Of a stretch of 64,000 nt of DNA, positions 57,694 to 64,000 are shown one piece after another; the first letter of the stretch is position 1; each line of letters begins with the position of its first letter. The DNA lies in NCBI GenBank assembly GCA_020446815.1, contig JAGRDY010000026.1, positions 434,001 through 498,000 of the forward strand. The letters are read 5' to 3'. The DNA is from Paracoccaceae bacterium. Its GTDB lineage: Bacteria; Pseudomonadota; Alphaproteobacteria; Rhodobacterales; Rhodobacteraceae. Position numbers and translations under genes: made by a program. The notes below the pieces were generated by a model. The model searched no databases. It was not told where the DNA came from and saw only the letters and a program-made list of their open reading frames with translations.

Positions 57694-58549
57694 CGGCATT
57701 CCCCCGCATCGATTTGGCCAAACCGGCGGCCCTGGCCAGAGCCGCCGCATCCAGACCGGTTTCATACCCCAGATCCCTGAGCCGCGCATCAACCGCTTCG
57801 CTGGCAACATTGCCGGCAGCCCCCGGAGCATAGGGGCAGCCACCCAGACCGCCCACCGCCGCGTCGAAAACCCGCAGCCCCCGCGCCAGCGACGCCTCGA
57901 TATTGGCGAGCGCCCGGTGGGCCGTGTCGTGATAGTGGCCAGCCAGCCGGTCAGCCGGCATTTCACCCAGCACCGCCGACAGCATCGCATCGATCGTCTC
58001 GGGCCGCCCCTGGCCGATCGTGTCGCCCAGCGAGACTTCGTGACATCCCAGATCGCGCAGCGACGCCGTGACCCTCGCCACAGCATCCGGTGGCGTCGGG
58101 CCATCATAAGGGCAATCCGTCACAACCGAAACATAGCCACGGAGTTTCATTTTATCTGCATTTGCAGCAGCAGCTACTGGCCGAAACCGCTCAATGCTTT
58201 CCGCAATCGAACAATTTAGATTGGCACGGCTGAAACCCTCCGAGGCCGAGGCAAAAATCGCCACCTCATCCGCCCTCGCTGCCTTCGCCTCCTCGTAGCC
58301 GCGCAGGTTCGGTGTCAGCGCGGCATAGCAAACCCCCGGCCTGCGGGTGATTCCGGCAAGGACCGCGGCACTGTCGGCCATCTGCGGCACCCATCTGGGA
58401 GAAACGAAACTCGCCACTTCGATCCTTCGGAACCCCACGCGCGACAGACAATCGACCAGCGCGATCTTTTCGGCCACGGGGACCCGGCGCGGCTCGTTCT
58501 GCAACCCGTCGCGCGGCCCCATCTCGACGATCTCGACGCGCTCAGCCAT
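57686..58549 (-). CDS. Hydroxymethylglutaryl-CoA lyase
   Basis: 287 aa TIM-barrel lyase splitting HMG-CoA to acetoacetate and acetyl-CoA, the last step of leucine degradation (liuE/mvaB/hmgL in other species). VEIVEMGPRDGLQNE is the family start, HYHDT gives metal-binding histidines, and GGLGGCPYAPGAAGN is the active-site cysteine loop. Start at 58549, with GAGG six bases upstream; it overlaps the GST gene by eight bases. Confidence 0.94.
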   Translation of the reverse strand: MAERVEIVEMGPRDGLQNEPRRVPVAEKIALVDCLSRVGFRRIEVASFVSPRWVPQMADSAAVLAGITRRPGVCYAALTPNLRGYEEAKAARADEVAIFASASEGFSRANLNCSIAESIERFRPVAAAANADKMKLRGYVSVVTDCPYDGPTPPDAVARVTASLRDLGCHEVSLGDTIGQGRPETIDAMLSAVLGEMPADRLAGHYHDTAHRALANIEASLARGLRVFDAAVGGLGGCPYAPGAAGNVASEAVDARLRDLGYETGLDAAALARAAGLAKSMRGNADV

Positions 58550-59201
58550 CCCCTGCCTCATAAAAATCCTGCGTATAGAACCGCTGTTCGCCATCCGCCG
58601 CCCTTGCGGCCCGATAGGCCGGGCGCGCCGCGATCCGGTCAAGATAGGCGCGTATCGCCGCAAACGGTTGCATACGCACGAAATAGGGTGCCGCCAGCAG
58701 ATTGTAGCCCAGCATCGTATCGGCGCCGGAAAACCCCGATGCCAGCAGATAGTCCTGCTTGGTCAGGGTTTTCTCCAAAGGTTTCATGGTATTGGCCAGC
58801 CTTCTGGCCTCGATCTTCAGCACGGTTTCCGACCGCGTGGCAGGGTCGCGCAAGAAGACCCATTGCAGATTCAGATTGGCCAGCAAATGCGCCATCGTTT
58901 CGGCATAATGCAGCCATTCCAGCCAGGCGATCCGCTCGCCATGCCCCGGCGCACGGCCAAAGCCGTGTTCGGGCCGGGTTTCACACAGGTATTCGGTGAT
59001 CGCCCCGCTTTCAAACAACACCCGCCCGTCGATTTCCAGCGCCGGAACCCGGCCCGCGGGCGACAGTTCCAGAAATCCCGGCCGGCGCAGCGAACCGTCC
59101 GCGATCGCGTAATGCACCAGATCGCAGTCCAGCCCCATTTCATTGAGCAGCCACAAAACCCGGAAGGAACGCGAAAAAGCAACGTGATGCAGGCGGATCA
59201 T
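58542..59201 (-). CDS. Glutathione S-transferase family protein
   Basis: 219 aa. Thioredoxin-like N-terminal domain (SRSFRVLWLLNEMGLD, then SPAGRVPALEIDG and LFESGAITEYL) and a helical C-terminal domain. The glutathione-binding V-P and E-S residues are present. It overlaps both neighbours by a few bases, so it is coupled to the leucine operon, but no step of leucine degradation needs it. Possible role in removing reactive acyl-CoA or by-products; speculative. Confidence 0.88.
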   Translation of the reverse strand: MIRLHHVAFSRSFRVLWLLNEMGLDCDLVHYAIADGSLRRPGFLELSPAGRVPALEIDGRVLFESGAITEYLCETRPEHGFGRAPGHGERIAWLEWLHYAETMAHLLANLNLQWVFLRDPATRSETVLKIEARRLANTMKPLEKTLTKQDYLLASGFSGADTMLGYNLLAAPYFVRMQPFAAIRAYLDRIAARPAYRAARAADGEQRFYTQDFYEAGDG

Positions 59202-61123
59202 GCTTCATCCTCGAGGCGCACCAGCGCCGCCCCGGCCTCTACCTGCGCACCGGCAGACACCAGCACTTCGGCCACCCTTCCGTCGCGCGCCGCCGTCAAC
59301 GTGTGTTGCATCTTCATCGCCTCCAGAATCGCCAGCCGGTCGCCGGCCTTCACGATCTGGCCTGCGGTGACGAACAGCGCCTGCACCAACCCCGGCATCG
59401 GCGCCAGCGTCAGCCCCCCTGCCAGCGCCGCGCCTTCGCGCGCCAGCGGGTCGACCGCCTCGAAGTGATACCCCCGCCCGGCGAAAATGCTGACTTTGCG
59501 CCCCTGCACCACGATCCGCGCCCCGGTCTTGGCACCATTAACCCACCATGTGCCGTTCTGGCGCCGACACTCGGCCTCCTCACCATCGACGACAACGCGC
59601 GCCCGGCCCGGGCCCGTCACCTCGACCGCCGCCGAAAACCCGCCGGTCGCGATGCTGCGCTGCAAGGGTTGCCAGAGCGTGAAGCCGCTCAGCGCATCCG
59701 TGTCGAAAGCCACGCCGGCGACGCCGAGCGCCGCCAGCGCCCGCACCGGCAGGGGCACCGGCGGCGCGCTCACCAGAGCGTCCATATCGCGCCCGATCAA
59801 CCCGGTATCGACATCGCCCGCGGCAAACCCTTCGTGTTGCGCCAGCGCCGCCAGAAAATCGAGGTTGGTGAGCGATCCCGCCACCTCGGTCGCCGCCAGC
59901 GCCGCCGACAGCCTGCTCAGCGCGATCGCGCGTGTTGCGCCATGCACGATGATCTTGGCGATCATCGGATCATACCAGGGGCTGATCGAGTCGCCCGCCC
60001 GGATCCCGGTGTCGGCCCGCGCGAATTGCGCGAAGGCCAGATGGGTCAGGGTGCCCGTCGCGGGCAGGAAACCTGCCGCTACATCTTCCGCATAAAGCCG
60101 CGCCTCGAAGGCATGGCCGGTGACGCTCAGATCATCCTGACAGGCGGGCAGCGGTTCGCCCGCCGCAACCCGCAGCTGCCATTCGACGAGATCGACACCG
60201 GTTATCGCCTCGGTCACCGGATGTTCGACCTGTAGCCGCGTGTTCATTTCCATGAACCAGAATCGGTCGGGGCGCAGCCCGTCCGAGACATCCACGATGA
60301 ATTCGACAGTGCCTGCACCCGCATATCCGATCGCCTCGGCGGCGCGCACGGCTGCCTCGCCCATGGCGGCGCGCATCTTTGCGGTCATGCCGGGGGCCGG
60401 GGCCTCTTCGATCACCTTCTGATGGCGGCGCTGCAATGAACAGTCACGCTCGAAAAGATGCACCGCGCGATTGCCATCGCCAAATACCTGCACCTCGATA
60501 TGGCGCGGCTTTTGCACATATTTCTCGATCAATACCGCGTCATTGCCGAATGACGCCTGCCCTTCCGCCTGCGCGCCCGCCAGCGCATCGGCAAAATCGT
60601 CGGGCCGATCGACCCGGCGCATCCCCTTGCCGCCACCGCCCGCAACCGCCTTGATCAGAACCGGATAGCCGATGTCGGCGGCGCTTGCGGCAAGGTGCCC
60701 GACCTCCTGATTGTCGCCGTGATAACCCGGCACCACCGGTACGGCAGCCGCCTCCATCAACTTCTTGGCCGCGTCCTTCAGCCCCATCGCCCGGATCGCC
60801 TGACCCGAAGGGCCGACAAAGACCAGCCCCGCCGCTTCCACCGCATCGACGAAATCGGGATTTTCCGACAAGAAGCCATAGCCCGGATGGATCGCCTCGG
60901 CCCCCGTCGCCTTCGCCGCCGCGATGATCGCCGCGCCGCGCAGATAGCTGTCGCGGGGGGCGGGGCCGCCGATATGCACCGCCTCATCGGCCATGGCAAC
61001 ATGGCGCGCCCCCCGGTCGGCGTCAGAATAGACCGCCACCGTCCGCACCCCGAGCCTGCGGGCCGTATCGATGATCCGGCAGGCGATCTCGCCCCGGTTG
61101 GCGATCAGGATCTTACGAAACAC
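59198..61123 (-). CDS. mccA: Methylcrotonoyl-CoA carboxylase biotin-containing subunit
   Basis: 641 aa. Biotin carboxylase domain (about 1-450) with KILIANRGEIACRI, the ATP loop VAGGGGKGMR and EMNTRLQVEHPVTE. The biotin-carrier domain near the C-terminus has the biotinyl lysine in LEAMKMQHTL. It carboxylates 3-methylcrotonyl-CoA with MccB. The GTG at 61123 is the start: GGAGGGG lies four bases upstream, and it gives MFRKILIANRG; the longer frame is noncoding. Should be biotinylated by BirA (36361-37134). Confidence 0.95.
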   Translation of the reverse strand: MFRKILIANRGEIACRIIDTARRLGVRTVAVYSDADRGARHVAMADEAVHIGGPAPRDSYLRGAAIIAAAKATGAEAIHPGYGFLSENPDFVDAVEAAGLVFVGPSGQAIRAMGLKDAAKKLMEAAAVPVVPGYHGDNQEVGHLAASAADIGYPVLIKAVAGGGGKGMRRVDRPDDFADALAGAQAEGQASFGNDAVLIEKYVQKPRHIEVQVFGDGNRAVHLFERDCSLQRRHQKVIEEAPAPGMTAKMRAAMGEAAVRAAEAIGYAGAGTVEFIVDVSDGLRPDRFWFMEMNTRLQVEHPVTEAITGVDLVEWQLRVAAGEPLPACQDDLSVTGHAFEARLYAEDVAAGFLPATGTLTHLAFAQFARADTGIRAGDSISPWYDPMIAKIIVHGATRAIALSRLSAALAATEVAGSLTNLDFLAALAQHEGFAAGDVDTGLIGRDMDALVSAPPVPLPVRALAALGVAGVAFDTDALSGFTLWQPLQRSIATGGFSAAVEVTGPGRARVVVDGEEAECRRQNGTWWVNGAKTGARIVVQGRKVSIFAGRGYHFEAVDPLAREGAALAGGLTLAPMPGLVQALFVTAGQIVKAGDRLAILEAMKMQHTLTAARDGRVAEVLVSAGAQVEAGAALVRLEDEA

Positions 61124-61285
61124 GATGCCCCTCCATGAACCGGCCCGGCCTCGCAAAAAAGACACCCCGGCCTTCACCTTTGCAAAAATACTCCCGCCGG
61201 AGGCGAAATTGCCGCGACGCACCCGCGCGCAAATTCCCGCAAGGCAGAACGGCAGATCGCGGGCCGGATTCAAACATGGCCCCCC

Positions 61286-62890
61286 TCACATCCTGAAAAC
61301 GCCAAACCGCGTCTCCTCGATCGGCGCATTCAGCGCCGCCGACAGCGACAGCGCCAGCACTTCGCGGGTCTTTCGCGGATCGATGATCCCGTCATCCCAG
61401 AGCCGGGCGCTCGCATAAAGCGGATGCGACTGGCGTTCGAACATCTCGATGGTCGGGCGCTTGAACTCGGCCTCCTCTTCGGGCGACCATGTGCCTCCCG
61501 CCCGCTCGATCCCGTCACGCTTGACCGTTGCGAGCACCCCCGCCGCCTGTTCGCCGCCCATGACGGAAATCCGCGCGTTGGGCCAGCTCCACAAAAAGCG
61601 CGGCGAATAGGCGCGCCCGGCCATCCCGTAGTTGCCCGCCCCGAATGAGCCGCCGACCAGCAGGGTGACTTTCGGCACCGACGTCGTCGCCACCGCCGTC
61701 ACCATCTTGGCGCCATGCCGCGCGATGCCTTCGTTCTCATATTTGCGCCCGACCATGAAGCCGGTGATATTCTGCATGAAGACCAGCGGGATCCTGCGCG
61801 CGCTGCAGAGTTCCACGAAATGCGCGCCCTTGAGCGCACTTTCGGAAAAAAGCACCCCGTTATTGGCCACGATGCCTACCGGGCAGCCCATCACATGGGC
61901 AAAGCCGGTCACCAGCGTTTCGCCGAAGCGCGGCTTGAATTCATCAAGGCGGCTGCCATCGACGATGCGCGCGATCACTTCGCGGATGTCGTAGGGGGTG
62001 CGCGGATCGGCCGGAACCAGCCCGAGAATTTCATCCGGGTCATAGGCCGGATCTTGCGGGCTTTGCCGGGTCACGGTTTCGGGTCTGCGCCGGTTGAGGT
62101 TGCCCACGGCGCGGCGCGCCAGCGCCAGCGCATGGGCGTCATCCTCGGCCAGGTAGTCCGCAACTCCCGAAAGCCTGGTGTGAACATCGCCGCCGCCGAG
62201 ATCCTCGGCCGTCACCACCTCGCCCGTCGCCGCCCTGACCAGAGGCGGCCCGGCCAGAAAGATCGTGCCCTGATCCTTGACGATGATCGTCACATCCGAC
62301 ATCGCCGGAACATAGGCCCCCCCGGCGGTACACGACCCCATCACCACGGCGATCTGGGCGATGCCCCTGGCCGACATCCGCGCCTGATTGTAGAAGATCC
62401 GGCCGAAATGGTCGCGGTCGGGGAATACCTCGTCCTGATTGGGCAGATTGGCACCGCCGGAATCCACAAGATAGATGCAGGGCAGGCGGTTTTCCCCGGC
62501 GATCTCCTGCGCGCGCAGGTGTTTCTTGACCGTCATCGGGTAATAGGTGCCGCCCTTCACGGTGGCATCGTTGCACACCACCATCACCTCCTGACCCATG
62601 ATCTGCCCGATCCCGGCGATCAGCCCGGCGGCCGGGGCATCGCCGCCATACATCTCATGCGCGGCGGTTGCGCCTATTTCAAGAAACGCAGATCCCGCAT
62701 CCAGAAGGTTCGCCACCCGTTCGCGCGGCGGCATCTTGCCGCGCGCGACATGGCGGGCGAGCGCCCTTTCACCTCCCCCCGCGGCAGCGTGCCGCGCGGC
62801 GTCGGCGACGCGCGCGAGAGCGGCTTCATGCACGGCGCGGTTGGCACGGAAAGCGTCGGATGCGGTGAGGACGGAGGACGTCAGGCGCAT
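61286..62890 (-). CDS. mccB: Methylcrotonoyl-CoA carboxylase carboxyltransferase subunit
   Basis: 534 aa, transfers the carboxyl group from biotin to methylcrotonyl-CoA. MCCB-type features: [50 protein letters not shown] and [19 protein letters not shown]. The start follows the LprI-like gene by one base. mccA begins 162 bases downstream; that gap includes CAAAAATACTCCCGCCGG, recurrent in Rhodobacteraceae as far as I recall. Confidence 0.95.
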   Translation of the reverse strand: MRLTSSVLTASDAFRANRAVHEAALARVADAARHAAAGGGERALARHVARGKMPPRERVANLLDAGSAFLEIGATAAHEMYGGDAPAAGLIAGIGQIMGQEVMVVCNDATVKGGTYYPMTVKKHLRAQEIAGENRLPCIYLVDSGGANLPNQDEVFPDRDHFGRIFYNQARMSARGIAQIAVVMGSCTAGGAYVPAMSDVTIIVKDQGTIFLAGPPLVRAATGEVVTAEDLGGGDVHTRLSGVADYLAEDDAHALALARRAVGNLNRRRPETVTRQSPQDPAYDPDEILGLVPADPRTPYDIREVIARIVDGSRLDEFKPRFGETLVTGFAHVMGCPVGIVANNGVLFSESALKGAHFVELCSARRIPLVFMQNITGFMVGRKYENEGIARHGAKMVTAVATTSVPKVTLLVGGSFGAGNYGMAGRAYSPRFLWSWPNARISVMGGEQAAGVLATVKRDGIERAGGTWSPEEEAEFKRPTIEMFERQSHPLYASARLWDDGIIDPRKTREVLALSLSAALNAPIEETRFGVFRM

Positions 62891-62891
62891 C

Positions 62892-63359
62892 TCACATCCC
62901 CTGCATGTCGCGCAGTTCCAGGGCGCGCCGGGCCGTCATCTGCAACACGCAGTCCGAGGCAAGGATGACACGAATGCTTCCATCGATCCACATGGCATAG
63001 ACCAACTGACATTCGGCATCGCGAAAGGCGATCCAGGCCCGCTGAGCGGTCAGCAACTGCTCTGCCAGACCCTGTTGTTGCGAAAAGCCCTTCCTCACCG
63101 CCTTGTATGTGCGGTTGAGAATGCCATCCCAGACTTCGCTTTCCGCCTGAATGCAGGAAGCGGCACCGATCGTCGTACTTCCGTCGGGCGTCGCCTGCTG
63201 GCACTGCTGTGATGCCGCCCCGATACAGGCGGGGCTGAACTGCCCCGCCGGCGTCGAGGAAAAACAGGCCTCGACGGTCGCCCTGTTCACCACAGCAGGT
63301 GCCTGCGCCTTGGCGCAAAAGGCAAACAACAGACAAAAAGCCGTGAATAGAATTCTCAT
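62892..63359 (-). CDS. Exported LprI/DUF1311-like protein inside the leucine operon
   Basis: 155 aa. Signal peptide [20 protein letters not shown]. The C-terminal half has the DUF1311 pattern: [15 protein letters not shown], then [16 protein letters not shown] and a late cysteine ([18 protein letters not shown]). Six cysteines in the mature part suggest disulphides. The family includes lysozyme inhibitors such as mycobacterial LprI. It overlaps ivd by four bases and precedes mccB by one, so it is translated with catabolic enzymes though it goes to the periplasm. Confidence 0.85.
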   Translation of the reverse strand: MRILFTAFCLLFAFCAKAQAPAVVNRATVEACFSSTPAGQFSPACIGAASQQCQQATPDGSTTIGAASCIQAESEVWDGILNRTYKAVRKGFSQQQGLAEQLLTAQRAWIAFRDAECQLVYAMWIDGSIRVILASDCVLQMTARRALELRDMQGM

Positions 63360-64000
63360 CCCATCGCTCCCATCAGCTCGCGCCCGATCAGCATCCGGCG
63401 GATCTCGGACGTGCCCGCGCCGATCTCCATCAGCTTGGCGTCACGGAAAAACCGCGATGCCGGCGTGTCGTTCATGAAGCCCGCACCGCCCATCGCCTGC
63501 ACCGCCTGATGGGCGACCGCCATTGCCTGTTCGGACGCATAAAGCACGCAGGCCGCAGCGTCCTGGCGCGTTACCTGGCCGCGGTCGCAGGCCCCGGCGA
63601 CGGCATAGAGATAGGCGCGGGCGGAATTCATCTTGGTGTACATGTCGGCGATCTTGGCCTGCATCAGCTGGAAATTTCCGATCGGCTGGCCGAATTGCCT
63701 GCGGGTGGCGACATAGGGCATCACCTCGTCGAGGCAGGCTGCCATGAGACCGGTGCCGACACCCGACAGCACCACCCGTTCATAGTCGAGCCCCGACATC
63801 AGCACCCGCACGCCCCGGCCCTCTTCGCCGAGAATGTTCTCGAACGGCACCTCGACATCCTCGAAGATCAGCTCGGCCGTGTTCGATCCGCGCATGCCGA
63901 GCTTGTCGAAATGCGGCGAGACCGAAAACCCCTTCATCGCCTTTTCGATCAGAAAGGCGGTGATGCCTTTCGATCCCGCCTCGGGGTCGGTCTTGGCATA
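63356..64000 (-). CDS. ivd: Isovaleryl-CoA dehydrogenase, N-terminal part outside window
   Basis: The 215 C-terminal residues of an acyl-CoA dehydrogenase; the frame is open through base 64000, so the start lies beyond. [41 protein letters not shown] and [16 protein letters not shown] match isovaleryl-CoA dehydrogenases. It oxidises isovaleryl-CoA to methylcrotonyl-CoA, the step before MccAB. Its stop overlaps the LprI-like start. Confidence 0.93.
   Translation of the reverse strand, partial: YAKTDPEAGSKGITAFLIEKAMKGFSVSPHFDKLGMRGSNTAELIFEDVEVPFENILGEEGRGVRVLMSGLDYERVVLSGVGTGLMAACLDEVMPYVATRRQFGQPIGNFQLMQAKIADMYTKMNSARAYLYAVAGACDRGQVTRQDAAACVLYASEQAMAVAHQAVQAMGGAGFMNDTPASRFFRDAKLMEIGAGTSEIRRMLIGRELMGAMG

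Overview
This window comes from a GC-rich alphaproteobacterium, most likely of the Rhodobacteraceae (Roseobacter group). The basis is a nuo (complex I) operon in the Paracoccus/Rhodobacter layout with extra genes between the subunits, a DUF5337 gene, a long NuoE, the nuoN-birA-coaX-rnj order, and a dnaB-alr-mlaEF block. I see no tRNA, rRNA, CRISPR array, phage or insertion sequence.

Layout. 1-10807 (+): a seven-gene, tightly coupled locus encoding SrfB- and SrfC-like proteins (an actin/Hsp70-fold protein and a P-loop GTPase-like protein), a single-pass membrane protein, a secreted SH3-like/vWA protein, an ABC ATPase, an FtsX-type permease and an exported FGE-fold protein. The last four resemble TagT, TagS and TagR plus the vWA part of PpkA from the type VI secretion threonine-phosphorylation pathway, but no T6SS gene, kinase or phosphatase is present in the window. 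This is the strongest candidate for an undescribed system. 10823-16720: a type I sulfatase, a glycosyltransferase, a degenerate hydrolase-fold protein and three envelope proteins. 16961-22623 (+): pyrC, pyrE, dnaB, an alanine racemase remnant with a large internal deletion, and mlaE-mlaF. 22651-28716: a DUF815 ATPase, tatABC, an ABC ATPase, an atypical SDR and a Hint protein. 28833-33825: prfC, a GT25 glycosyltransferase, a 1.09 kb poorly coding stretch with a terminator, and a DEAD-box helicase. 33893-56523 (-): one long gene array, nuoA to nuoN followed by birA, coaX and rnj, with ten non-core genes among the nuo genes. 56911-64000 (-): the leucine degradation operon ivd-(lprI-like)-mccB-mccA-GST-hmgL-enoyl-CoA hydratase, with ivd cut by the window end.

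How the parts connect. BirA should biotinylate the biotin-carboxyl-carrier lysine of MccA. TatABC would export the sulfatase if its twin-arginine leader is real. The FGE-fold protein beside that sulfatase lacks active-site cysteines, so it probably does not mature it. All calls rest on reading motifs and gene order by eye; no database search was run.
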